A stretch of 64,000 nucleotides of DNA. It comes from Sphingobacterium kitahiroshimense. GTDB taxonomy: Bacteria; Bacteroidota; Bacteroidia; Sphingobacteriales; Sphingobacteriaceae. Below, piece after piece: positions 8,453-17,308 of this stretch. The position numbers and the translations under genes were made by a program. The DNA lies in assembly GCF_025961315.1 (NCBI RefSeq), contig NZ_JAOQNK010000001.1:4960001-5024000 (forward strand). Reading direction: 5' to 3'. A model generated the notes under the pieces. The model made no database searches and was not told the DNA's origin. It saw only the letters and a list, made by a program, of their open reading frames with translations. Position 1 is the first letter of the stretch; the number at the start of each line of letters is the position of its first letter.

Positions 8453-9811
8453 ATGAAGAAAACAGTTGTAATTGACGTAGTTGGGCTATCTGCAAATTTA
8501 ATTGGAAAATATACCCCATTTTTGGAACAATACATAAAAAGAAAAAATTTAGCAACTATAGCTCCAATGTTACCGGCTGTTACTACCAGCGTCCAGTCTA
8601 CCTATCTTACAGGTAAAAAACCTACCGAGCATGGTGTGGTTGGAAACGGTTGGTATGATCATGTAGATTCGGAAATTAAGTTTTGGAAGCAGTCTAACAA
8701 ACTTGTATTAACGGAAAAGATCTGGGATAGAGCAAAAAAAGAAGACCCGAACTTCACGTGCGCAAATCTATTTTGGTGGTATAATATGTATTCAAATGCA
8801 GATTATAGCGTTACACCACGACCTAATTATCTGGCCGACGGTCGAAAGCTTCCGGACTGTTATGCAGAACCGGCAACATTGAGAGATCTTTTGCAGGAAA
8901 AGCTTGGTCAGTTTCCTCTTTTTAATTTTTGGGGACCAGGTGCTAATATTAAATCAAGCCGATGGATTGCTGATGCATCTATGATCACAGATGAACTGTA
9001 TGATCCTACACTGTCTTTAATCTACTTGCCACATTTGGATTATTGCTTGCAAAAATTTGGAAATGATTGGTCTAATATCGGTAAGGAACTAGGTGAGATC
9101 GATATTCTGATTAAGGACTTGGTTGAATTCTATGAAAAAAGAGGAGCGAACATTATTATTCTTTCGGAATATGGTATTGTACCTGTAAATAATCCCATTC
9201 ATATTAATCGAATACTAAGGGAAGCCGGATTATTACAGATCCGTGTAGAACGAGGTTTGGAATTATTGGATGCTGGAGCCTCTAAAGCATTTGCAGTGGC
9301 AGATCATCAGGTTGCACATGTCTATATCAATGATTTATCGATAGTCGATCAGGTGAAGGATATTTTAGATAAATTAGCAGGAATTGCGATAGTGCTTGAC
9401 AAAGAAGGTAAAAAGGAATATGGGATAGACCATGACCGTGCAGGAGATTTTGTTTTGGTTGCAAATCCAGAAAGTTGGTTTACTTATTATTTCTGGCAGG
9501 ATGATGCTAAAGCACCCGATTATGCAAGATGCGTCGATATCCATAAAAAACCAGGATATGATCCTGTTGAAATGTTTATGTCTTCTAAATTTCGTGCATT
9601 ATATAAACTGTTGAGAAAAAAAGCAGGTTTTCGTTACGTTATGGATGTAATACCTTTAAATGCTAATTTGGTAAAAGGTTCACATGGTAGCGTGAATACA
9701 CCTGAGGAATTTCACCCTGTTTTAATTACAGATCCTGATCTAAGTATAGGCAATGTACAGGCAACTGAGGTTTACGATTTAATTTGGAAATCTTTGCATA
9801 GCGAGAAGTAA
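8453..9811 (+). CDS. eboF: EboF, alkaline phosphatase superfamily (nucleotide pyrophosphatase/phosphodiesterase-like)
   Basis: A protein of about 452 residues of the alkaline phosphatase superfamily, nucleotide pyrophosphatase branch. It begins MKKTVVIDVVGLSANL (metal-binding Asp), then PMLPAVTTSVQSTYLTGKKP with the nucleophile Thr/Ser region, and later LPHLDYCLQKFG, ILSEYGI, HDRAGDFVLVA and KGSHGSVNTPEEFHPVL, which supply Asp/His metal ligands. No signal peptide is visible, so it is predicted to be cytoplasmic. A start at 8444 overlapping eboE is equally possible and adds three residues. It is the last gene of the operon; a strong hairpin follows. Confidence 0.88.
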   Translation: MKKTVVIDVVGLSANLIGKYTPFLEQYIKRKNLATIAPMLPAVTTSVQSTYLTGKKPTEHGVVGNGWYDHVDSEIKFWKQSNKLVLTEKIWDRAKKEDPNFTCANLFWWYNMYSNADYSVTPRPNYLADGRKLPDCYAEPATLRDLLQEKLGQFPLFNFWGPGANIKSSRWIADASMITDELYDPTLSLIYLPHLDYCLQKFGNDWSNIGKELGEIDILIKDLVEFYEKRGANIIILSEYGIVPVNNPIHINRILREAGLLQIRVERGLELLDAGASKAFAVADHQVAHVYINDLSIVDQVKDILDKLAGIAIVLDKEGKKEYGIDHDRAGDFVLVANPESWFTYYFWQDDAKAPDYARCVDIHKKPGYDPVEMFMSSKFRALYKLLRKKAGFRYVMDVIPLNANLVKGSHGSVNTPEEFHPVLITDPDLSIGNVQATEVYDLIWKSLHSEK

Positions 9812-9877
9812 TTTTACTACTACTTGTATAATACATCTATAAGTAACAAGCCGAACATAGTTTATTCTAAAATAAAG

Positions 9878-9914
9878 AAAGCCATTCTTTTTACAGAATG
9901 GCTTTGTTTGTTTT
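9878..9914. terminator. Bidirectional intrinsic terminator after eboF
   Basis: A perfect 11-bp stem (AAAGCCATTCT at 9878-9888 with AGAATGGCTTT at 9895-9905) has a 6-base loop and T-rich flanks on both strands. It lies between the convergent eboF gene and the cytochrome-fused dehydrogenase-like gene and can serve both. Confidence 0.85.
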
Positions 9915-9937
9915 AAGACATTGATACCATCAAAGTA

Positions 9938-11950
9938 TTATTTCAATGAATTGATATAAGCCGCGATTTTCAAGCCATCGGCTTTAGAAACTTGTGGCAT
10001 AGGCGGCATTTCTGTTGCATATCCAGGCCAGTTTTCTGGTTTAGGATTGTAGATGAGCTGCAAAATTTTCTCATTTGAATATTTGCGTTTTGCAATATCA
10101 GTGAATGACGGTCCAATCTGTTTTTTCGTAGGATTGTGACAGGCTAAGCAAGTATTACTAGTCAAAATTCCCTTCACCTCAGCATAAGTAGGAGCTTTAG
10201 TTACTGTTTTCACTTCATGTACTTTAGCCTTTGCTTCAACAGGTTTCGCTTCTGTGTTTTTTGTTTTAACAGTCGCAGTTTTTTTACCGGCAACAGTTTT
10301 ATTATTTGCTGTTACTGTCTTTTCTGCCGGTTTAGCTGTAACATCAACTACAGGATCATGAGTAGAATTCCTGGTGCTAAGTGAACTTATTGCTAGTTTT
10401 TCTCCAGATGGAATTGCATTTAAAGTATAGTAAGCTTCAGGATGGACAATTGAATAAAAGTTTTGTTTCTCACGAATACCATCTACACTTATGGTGTGGA
10501 TATAATGTTCACGTAATCCATCGACAACAATTCTTGCTTTTAGTCCATCAGGAGAAACCTTAACTCCTTTTATGTTTAAAGTCTCTTTATTTACTGGAGG
10601 AGAACCATATACAGGATGGTATTTATATATGAAGCTTTCAACGCTGTATGAAGCTAGATCTTCAGCAGATTTTAAATCAACAGGTTGTGTAAATTCGATC
10701 TCAAAACCGTCTGGCATAGCTCTTACTGCTTTCATTTCAAAAGGCGTCTTGTTGTTGTATACTAAGCGCTCAAGTCCTTCATTTGCTTCACCTGCAGAAC
10801 CCCACCCACGGTTGGTTTCACCGACAAATAAAGATCCATCCTGTCCCCACGCCATTCTCAAAACACCAGAACGGAAACCACTCTTAAACAAAAATGCGGC
10901 GCCTTGTTCTTCTCCATTTACCGTCTCTAAGAAAACACGTGAAATGATGCTCATACCTTGGTCACCAACGAGTAATTGTCCTTCAAATGGACCAAATGTG
11001 CCTTTCGGAATTTTGACCGGTTCAGAGTTTGAAATACCAAGAATACCATGCGGCAACCATACCGACGGTAAACGAATCTCTGGAATTTCTTTTTTCATCT
11101 CAAATACCGTTTTGAAATTCTCGTTGACTCTATTTTCCGGTTTGATGTAGCGACCTTCAGCATTTTTGATACGACGTTCATCTACTTTAGAATAGAAAGA
11201 TTCAGATGATAACTTTAACGGTGAATCAGGTCTTTTTGTCCATACTAAACTGGCTGGATGTCCCATAAAATCTCCTTTACTGACCTTCCATAATCCTCCG
11301 GAACCAACCCAGTCACCTTGGTTTTCTGTATAGTAGAGTTGACCGTCAATCACATTTATTCCTGCTGGAGAACGCACACCTGCAGCCCATGGTTGCATTT
11401 TTCCATCTGCGCTAATGTTCATAATCCATCCACGCATAGGAACACGACTTTCTGCGCGCCACCATTCTTCATCACCAAAAGCAACATTTCCAGATACGAA
11501 AAAAGAACCGTCAGATGCGATTTTAGGACCAAAACTATATTCATGATAATGTCCGCTTAAAGGCCAAGCATACACAGTTTCATAAACATCAGCTTTGCCG
11601 TCCATATTTTTGTCAATTAGCTTCGTTAGCTCACCTCTTTGTGCAACATATAACGCACCATCTTTGTAAGCAAGACCTAAAATCTCGTGAAGACCCGTTG
11701 CAAATTTTCGAAAGTACGGTCTGTTGCTGGTGGGGTTTTCAACAATAAATACATCACCTCTACGGGTGGATATGCCTAGATCTCCATTAGGTAAAGTAAC
11801 CAGGCCACCAACCTCTAAAACAGGTCCTTCGGGCATTCTTACTTTCATGATCTTAAAAAAATCTTCTTCTTTTGGTGTTTCTTGAGCTTGGGAAACAGTA
11901 TAGCCAAAACTCAAAGCTAGCATTGCTAGCATTCTAAAAGTGTGTTTCAT
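9938..11950 (-). CDS. Secreted beta-propeller (sugar-dehydrogenase-like) protein fused to cytochrome c
   Basis: A 670-residue exported protein. A signal peptide (MKHTFRMLAMLALSFGYTVS) is followed by a long propeller resembling the putative membrane-bound dehydrogenase/glucose-sorbosone dehydrogenase families (VGGLVTLPNGDLGISTRRGD; WAAGVRSPAGINV). A Lys/Ala/Thr-rich linker (about 535-590) leads to a C-terminal class I cytochrome c domain with Cys601-x-x-Cys604-His605 and candidate distal Met648 or Met651. The frame extends to a TTG at 11971, but the ATG at 11950 begins a good signal peptide. It lies just downstream of the DUF1080 gene on the same strand. Probable role: envelope oxidation of a sugar-type substrate with electrons passed to the heme. 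Substrate and cofactor are not readable. Confidence 0.8.
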   Translation of the reverse strand: MKHTFRMLAMLALSFGYTVSQAQETPKEEDFFKIMKVRMPEGPVLEVGGLVTLPNGDLGISTRRGDVFIVENPTSNRPYFRKFATGLHEILGLAYKDGALYVAQRGELTKLIDKNMDGKADVYETVYAWPLSGHYHEYSFGPKIASDGSFFVSGNVAFGDEEWWRAESRVPMRGWIMNISADGKMQPWAAGVRSPAGINVIDGQLYYTENQGDWVGSGGLWKVSKGDFMGHPASLVWTKRPDSPLKLSSESFYSKVDERRIKNAEGRYIKPENRVNENFKTVFEMKKEIPEIRLPSVWLPHGILGISNSEPVKIPKGTFGPFEGQLLVGDQGMSIISRVFLETVNGEEQGAAFLFKSGFRSGVLRMAWGQDGSLFVGETNRGWGSAGEANEGLERLVYNNKTPFEMKAVRAMPDGFEIEFTQPVDLKSAEDLASYSVESFIYKYHPVYGSPPVNKETLNIKGVKVSPDGLKARIVVDGLREHYIHTISVDGIREKQNFYSIVHPEAYYTLNAIPSGEKLAISSLSTRNSTHDPVVDVTAKPAEKTVTANNKTVAGKKTATVKTKNTEAKPVEAKAKVHEVKTVTKAPTYAEVKGILTSNTCLACHNPTKKQIGPSFTDIAKRKYSNEKILQLIYNPKPENWPGYATEMPPMPQVSKADGLKIAAYINSLK

Positions 11951-11971
11951 ATAATATTTGTACTCTCTCAA

Positions 11972-13408
11972 TTAGAATGAAATAGAATAATTTAATTGTT
12001 TGTCTAGGAGAATGATTAATTCTTTTCCTCCGTTAGCATCTCGAATAATAGGTTTAGGAGCACCTTTGTCAAGTTCAAGGTAATAAGACTGACCATCAAC
12101 GAGGTAATAACCTTTCGCTAGTTCTTCAATTGAACTTGCATTTGCCAGTAAAACATACAAGTTAGGGACAGTTTTGTCAATGTTTATGGATCTGTTCAGG
12201 CCTTTACCATCATTTGAAACCGTGATGAGATCGGTGACTTCAGCGCCATATATATTATATTTAAATTTTGGTCTATCCTCATTGTCGATAACATAACCTT
12301 TGGTTTTAAATCCACTACCAGTACTGTCAGTAGGCCATGTGGTTTGAACAGTTGCCAGCTGGGCTAAAGCAGGAGTAGCTTTCTTTACAAAAGATGTTAC
12401 TGCTCCACGGGCTCTAGAAGTACCGTTTCCTCTACCGTCCCACATAGGAGTGGCATCAATAAATTCGCCATGCCATCCCTGCAATAATAGACCATTGTCC
12501 AAATCATAGCTGTAATGTGTCTTTAAAGGACTGCCGACAGATATTGCGTGTACAGCAAGCAACTTAGGGGCATAATTCACAAAACTTCTAATCATGGTAT
12601 TAGAAGGTGCATCTATATAAATAGGGTCAGCGTCACCACCACCTCTATTGTTTACATTAATCTGTTCTTCGGGAAGTTTTGATATTTTAATATTTCGAAA
12701 AGCAACTGAACCATGATCGCCTTGAAGACGCAGTGGACCTAACGGCTTTTCTTTATCGGCTGCTCCGCCAGTTGGACCAAACAATTCAACATTATCCTGA
12801 ACTAAAACACCATTAAGTTCCACAGCTAAAACTCTAGCATTTGAAGTCTTTTTTCCTGTAGCATCAAATTTAGGCGCTTGAAATGCAATTTTTAAGTGTT
12901 GCCATAGACCCGGTGCTTTGCTTGCATTTTGACGAGGAGCATAACCTTCAAAACCTTTGGATCCTTCTGGTCTAGCATCATCCCAACGTTCGTATATACC
13001 GCCATTGTCAGACGACATGGGTTGCAGCACTCCCCAAGAATCTTTAAGTTGAACTTCATAATTTCCCTGTAGGTAGATTCCTGAATTTGAGTTCTTTGCC
13101 ATTAAGTAATCCAGTTCAAGAATTATATTTCCATGAACTGCATTTGTTAACAAGTCAGATCCCTTCATTTTATTAGAAGTGATGTTAACAAGGATACCGG
13201 ATCCTTTTGTAGCTTTCAATTCATTCTCATTTCTTGGGTCAGAGATTACTTTTTCAGCAATAGTCCAAGATTTTCCTGCAGCATTGAAAGCAGTAAGATC
13301 ATTAAGTTTAATTTCCGATTGATCGGTTAGCTGTTGGGCTAGTAATAATGTCGTTCCAAATAACCAGCATAAGCCGGTTGTTCCGAACTTCAAATAGTTT
13401 AATTTCAT
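11972..13408 (-). CDS. Secreted DUF1080 (3-keto-disaccharide hydrolase-like) protein
   Basis: A 478-residue exported protein with a signal peptide (MKLNYLKFGTTGLCWLFGTT, ending LLLAQQ). It carries a DUF1080/LamG-like concanavalin fold in the first half (ELDYLMAKNSNSGIYLQGNY; PGLWQHLKIAFQAP; LQGDHGSVAFRNIKI), then an unassigned C-terminal beta-rich half. DUF1080 proteins are annotated as 3-keto-disaccharide hydrolases and often sit with sugar oxidoreductases. The frame continues to a TTG at 13477, but the ATG at 13408 opens the signal peptide. Its stop is 21 bases before the start of the cytochrome-fused propeller gene, indicating an operon. Confidence 0.85.
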   Translation of the reverse strand: MKLNYLKFGTTGLCWLFGTTLLLAQQLTDQSEIKLNDLTAFNAAGKSWTIAEKVISDPRNENELKATKGSGILVNITSNKMKGSDLLTNAVHGNIILELDYLMAKNSNSGIYLQGNYEVQLKDSWGVLQPMSSDNGGIYERWDDARPEGSKGFEGYAPRQNASKAPGLWQHLKIAFQAPKFDATGKKTSNARVLAVELNGVLVQDNVELFGPTGGAADKEKPLGPLRLQGDHGSVAFRNIKISKLPEEQINVNNRGGGDADPIYIDAPSNTMIRSFVNYAPKLLAVHAISVGSPLKTHYSYDLDNGLLLQGWHGEFIDATPMWDGRGNGTSRARGAVTSFVKKATPALAQLATVQTTWPTDSTGSGFKTKGYVIDNEDRPKFKYNIYGAEVTDLITVSNDGKGLNRSINIDKTVPNLYVLLANASSIEELAKGYYLVDGQSYYLELDKGAPKPIIRDANGGKELIILLDKQLNYSISF

Positions 13409-13680
13409 ATGGAGTACTAGGTTTAAAAATTTAAATATAGTAATTTTTGTGCTTGCTAAAAGGATTTTGTGTAACAAAGTGAATATACTGACTGTTGCGG
13501 TTAATATTAAGCTATGATTTCTAAATATTCATATTACTGGTAAAATAGCCTCTAAAAATGGATCAGCAAAATAATATATATATTGGCTAAAATAAAGCTA
13601 GTATGAGTGGGGTTATAATTGCATCTTTATGTCAAGAATACAAATTAAAGTAAGTACAACCGATAATATTAAAATTTATT
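13409..13680. promoter_or_regulatory. Divergent promoter region
   Basis: About 270 bases between the divergent DUF1080 unit (minus) and the ThuA-dehydrogenase-cytochrome gene (plus). Both promoters must lie here, but I found no clean TAnnTTTG match on either strand, so no site is marked. Confidence 0.4.
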
Positions 13681-16167
13681 ATGATTAAAACACTTTTGTC
13701 TAAGATTTCTTTACTATTGATTTTTATATCAGTTTTGAGTTCTTGCCATCAAAAGAGGTCCGGAAAACCAAGAGTATTGGTTTTCAGTAAAACTGCAGGT
13801 TTCCACCATAATTCTATTGAAAAAGGAAATATTGCCCTCCAGAAGTTAGGACTCGAAAATAACTTTGATGTTGATACAACAACAAATGCAGATTGGTTCA
13901 ATGAAGATTCGTTAAAAAATTATTCAGCTGTGGTATTCCTAAATACGACTGGTGATCTTTTGAATAATTATCAGGAAGCTGATTTTGAGCGTTATATACA
14001 AGCTGGAGGAGGTTTTGTCGGTATTCACGGAGCTGCCGATGCCGAGTATGATTGGGGCTGGTATGGAAGGTTGGTAGGTGGATACTTTGCTACTCATCCT
14101 GAAGTCAAAGAAGGAAAATTAACAGTGGTTGATAAAAAACATCCAGCAACAAAAATGCTTCCCGATACTTGGGTACATACAGATGAGTGGTATGTCTTTA
14201 AAAAACGTTATGAAGCTACCCATGTGTTAATGAATATCAATAAGGAGGTATATGCAAATCCAGAACAAATGGCCGAGACACCAATGGCCTGGTATCATGA
14301 TTTTGATGGTGGCCGTTCTTTTTATACAGGTTTAGGTCATCAAGATGAAGATTATTCAGACCCTTTATTCTTAAAGCACATCTTAGGTGCTATCGAATAT
14401 GCAATCGGAGATAATTACGAATTAGATTATGGTAAGGCTAAAACAAAGCGGGTTCCAGAAGAGGAAAGATTTACGAAAGTTTCATTGGCTGTAGGCGAGT
14501 TCTTTGAACCTACCGAAATGGCCATACTTCCTAATTTGGATATTTTAGTAGCACAACGTCGGGGAGAATTGCTTCATTACAATCAAGAAACAAAAAAGGT
14601 AATTCAAGTGGGACTGTTAGATGTTTATCACAAAACTGAAACACCCAATGTTAATGCAGAAGAAGGCTTTATGGGGTTAACAATAGATCCGGATTTCGCA
14701 GATAATCATTATATATACGCTTTTTATAGTCCAAAAGATACATCTGTTAATCGTCTGTCACGTTTTGAGTTCAAAAATAATAAGTTAGACCTCGCAACCG
14801 AAAAGATTGTGCTTCAGTTTTATTCACAACGAGATATCTGCTGCCATACTGGTGGTTCTTTGGCGTTTGATAAAGACCGAAATCTTTATTTATCCACAGG
14901 AGACAACTCAACACCATTTGACGAAAAGGATCAAAAATTTGTCAGCAATGGTTATTCACCGCGGGATGATAGGGCTGGACATGAGCAGTATGATGCCGCA
15001 CGTAGCTCTGGAAATAGCAATGATCTGCGTGGTAAAATTTTGAGAATAAAAATAGCAAAAGACGGTTCATATCAGATTCCAAAAGGAAATTTATTTCCAG
15101 AGGGACAGGCAAATACAAAACCTGAAATTTACGTGATGGGAAATAGAAACCCCTATAGGATATCTGTTGACCCGAAAAATGGATTCTTGTATTGGGGAGA
15201 AGTGGGACCTGATGCCAATACCGATAGTTTAGGTAGAGGTCCTCGCGGATATGATGAGGTAAACCAAGCGCGTAAGGCAGGCTTCTTCGGGTGGCCATTT
15301 TTCGTAGGTAATAATTATGCCTACAATCCGTATAATTATGAAACTGGAGTTAGTGGACAGGCATTTGAGGTTCAAAAGCCAATTAATAGTTCCCGGAATA
15401 ATACCGGTATAAAAGAATTACCGGCCGCACAACCGGCCTTTATATGGTATCCTTATGCAGAATCAACAGATTTTCCACAGGTGGGTTCAGGAGGGCGTAA
15501 TGCGATGGCCGGGCCGGTATACTATTCGGATCTTTATCCAAAAGAAACGAGGTATCCAGATTACTATGATGGCAAGCTATTTATTTACGATTGGGTTAGA
15601 GGATGGATCAAAGCAGTCACTATGTTACCAAATGGAGACTTTGATAAAATGGAACCATTTATGCCACATACAAAATTAGCTTCTGCGATTGATATGGAAG
15701 TTGGTCCTGATGGAAGAATATATCTTTTAGAATATGGTAACGGTTGGTTCAGTAAAAATGCAGATGCAGCAATATCAAGAATCGATTATAATGCAGGTGA
15801 ATTAGCTTCAAAACGTGTTAATAAAAATGTTTCGGCAAAAAAATCACCAAGTGATACGACTTATAAAGATTTAGATAAAGCAAACGGAGCATTGGGGCAT
15901 AAAGAAGGATCAGATACACCAAAAGGAGAAGCTTTAGTGTTAGCTTCTGATTGTCAGGCATGTCACGGTGTCGACAAGAAATCAGTTGGTCCTGCATATA
16001 CTGTAGTTGCTAAACACTATAAAGATAATAAGGACGCATTATCGTTGTTATCTAAGAAAATCATCAATGGTGGAGGCGGTGTCTGGGGTGAGGTAGCCAT
16101 GCCTGCTCATCCATCATTAAAGCAAGAGGATGCGAATGAAATTGTTAAATGGATACTTTCATTATAA
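13681..16167 (+). CDS. Lipoprotein fusing ThuA, glucose/sorbosone dehydrogenase-like propeller and cytochrome c
   Basis: An 828-residue lipoprotein (lipobox LSSC with Cys22). Residues about 30-240 are a ThuA domain (FVGIHGAADAEYDWGWYG), a glutamine-amidotransferase-like fold tied to trehalose use. Residues about 260-700 are a PQQ-dependent-type sugar dehydrogenase propeller (GFMGLTIDPDFADNHYIYA; CCHTGGSLAFD; GNRNPYRISVDP). The C-terminus is a cytochrome c with Cys758-x-x-Cys761-His762 and candidate distal Met807. This three-domain order recurs in Bacteroidota and Planctomycetes. It is divergent from the DUF1080/cytochrome unit and probably works on the same substrate class at the envelope. 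A very strong terminator follows. Confidence 0.9.
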   Translation: MIKTLLSKISLLLIFISVLSSCHQKRSGKPRVLVFSKTAGFHHNSIEKGNIALQKLGLENNFDVDTTTNADWFNEDSLKNYSAVVFLNTTGDLLNNYQEADFERYIQAGGGFVGIHGAADAEYDWGWYGRLVGGYFATHPEVKEGKLTVVDKKHPATKMLPDTWVHTDEWYVFKKRYEATHVLMNINKEVYANPEQMAETPMAWYHDFDGGRSFYTGLGHQDEDYSDPLFLKHILGAIEYAIGDNYELDYGKAKTKRVPEEERFTKVSLAVGEFFEPTEMAILPNLDILVAQRRGELLHYNQETKKVIQVGLLDVYHKTETPNVNAEEGFMGLTIDPDFADNHYIYAFYSPKDTSVNRLSRFEFKNNKLDLATEKIVLQFYSQRDICCHTGGSLAFDKDRNLYLSTGDNSTPFDEKDQKFVSNGYSPRDDRAGHEQYDAARSSGNSNDLRGKILRIKIAKDGSYQIPKGNLFPEGQANTKPEIYVMGNRNPYRISVDPKNGFLYWGEVGPDANTDSLGRGPRGYDEVNQARKAGFFGWPFFVGNNYAYNPYNYETGVSGQAFEVQKPINSSRNNTGIKELPAAQPAFIWYPYAESTDFPQVGSGGRNAMAGPVYYSDLYPKETRYPDYYDGKLFIYDWVRGWIKAVTMLPNGDFDKMEPFMPHTKLASAIDMEVGPDGRIYLLEYGNGWFSKNADAAISRIDYNAGELASKRVNKNVSAKKSPSDTTYKDLDKANGALGHKEGSDTPKGEALVLASDCQACHGVDKKSVGPAYTVVAKHYKDNKDALSLLSKKIINGGGGVWGEVAMPAHPSLKQEDANEIVKWILSL

Positions 16168-16195
16168 GGGGTTCCATAGATTTTTATTAAACGTT

Positions 16196-16239
16196 ACAAA
16201 AGAGGTTGTATCATCAGATACAACCTCTTTTGTTTTCTC
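16196..16239 (+). terminator. Strong intrinsic terminator
   Basis: A perfect 17-bp stem (16196-16212 with 16217-16233, core AGAGGTTGTATC) has a 4-base ATCA loop and is followed by TTTTCT. It ends the ThuA-dehydrogenase-cytochrome transcript. Confidence 0.9.
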
Positions 16240-16473
16240 TGGTTTTGTGATTGTTTTCAGACAATTACAGAAGATAGAAATGAGTAATCAATTTTCATAC
16301 AATGATATTTTGGTATTTCTTAATACTTCATTGCTCAAAGGTAATTACGGGCGCCAATCCACTAAACCATTATACTCCGCATACAAATTCATTTAATAGA
16401 ATTAATAAATTGACTTGGATATTTTGTCAATGTTTGTATATTTGTCCATTATCTTTAATTAATCTAAATAACA

Positions 16474-17181
16474 ATGTACTACGTTAAGCAACTATTAATT
16501 GCGATGATTTTACTTTTTGGCGGTAACCAAATAGTTCAAGCTCACGCGATTTGGATTGAAAGTAATCCTGTGGGTATTAAAAATCAATCTCATACCATCC
16601 GGGTTTATTACGGAGAATATGCAACTGGAGAAATTGAAAAAACAAAAGACTGGTATTCTGACTTGAATCAGTTAAAACTGAATCTTGTAAATTCTGAGAA
16701 TAAGGTTGAACTAAAACTTACTGATAAAGGAGATTATTTAGAAGCTAGTTTTGTACCTGCTAAAGATGGTATTTATCAGATCTTTGTTTCTCACCCTGCG
16801 AAAGAACTTGGAGGCACCACACGATACGAATTTTTAGCGCAAAGCCAAATTCAAGTAGGTAAAGACGCTGCATATGCAGCAATACCGTTAGCTGCTCACT
16901 TTATCTTCCAAAACAAAATCTTTAAAACAAATGATCTGGTAGAAATTCAGTTGTTACGTGGAAATAGTCCAGTCGCTGATAAAGAAGTTTTAGTGATGTC
17001 TCCAAACGGTTGGAGCAAAAACTATAAGACTGATAGTCAAGGTAAAATTAAGGCAGAGGCTATCTGGGCTGGTACTTACGTAATCGAAAACAGTCATATG
17101 GCCGATCAATCAGGAACTTGGAACGATAAAACCTACAATAAGAATTGGCAGGGACTTACCGCAAGTTTTCAAGTAAAATAA
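16474..17181 (+). CDS. Periplasmic DUF4198 protein (NikM/CbiK-like metal-uptake accessory)
   Basis: A 235-residue exported protein with a signal peptide ending near VQAHA. It has the DUF4198 opening HAIWIESNP, where the processed N-terminal His could take part in metal binding, followed by two beta-sandwich-like repeats (KDGIYQIFVSHPAKE; SPVADKEVLVMSPNGW). DUF4198 proteins are associated with nickel, cobalt or other metal transport. Here it precedes a TonB-dependent receptor by about 130 bases filled with hairpins. It is likely part of the same uptake system, with metal specificity unknown. Confidence 0.82.
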   Translation: MYYVKQLLIAMILLFGGNQIVQAHAIWIESNPVGIKNQSHTIRVYYGEYATGEIEKTKDWYSDLNQLKLNLVNSENKVELKLTDKGDYLEASFVPAKDGIYQIFVSHPAKELGGTTRYEFLAQSQIQVGKDAAYAAIPLAAHFIFQNKIFKTNDLVEIQLLRGNSPVADKEVLVMSPNGWSKNYKTDSQGKIKAEAIWAGTYVIENSHMADQSGTWNDKTYNKNWQGLTASFQVK

Positions 17182-17189
17182 AAGAAAAA

Positions 17190-17278
17190 GCGTCATCTAG
17201 AACGGTAATTCTAGAATGACGCCAAAGGTAGTCTAACGGTAATTAGGCTGCCTTTACTACTACGTTAAGCATGTAGTA
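17190..17278 (+). repeat. Tandem hairpins, two sharing the loop CGGTAA
   Basis: Three adjacent inverted repeats lie between the DUF4198 and TonB-receptor genes. The first (17190-17222) pairs GCGTCATCTAGAA with TTCTAGAATGACGC with one bulge. The second (17224-17255) pairs AAAGGTAGTCTAA with TTAGGCTGCCTTT through two G-U pairs. Both have the loop CGGTAA inside a shared AACGGTAATT core. A weaker third (17255-17278) pairs TACTAC with GTAGTA. No long T run follows, so they are not a textbook terminator. They may attenuate or stabilise the transcript, or be a small REP-like repeat. Confidence 0.7.
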
Positions 17279-17308
17279 TATCCCTAAAAGTGTTACAATT
17301 AAAAGACA

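Noticed and set aside
10572..11150. 192-codon open frame on the plus strand
   Set aside because: It lies wholly antisense within the propeller-cytochrome gene, has a proline/serine-rich composition typical of shadow frames and no recognisable domain.
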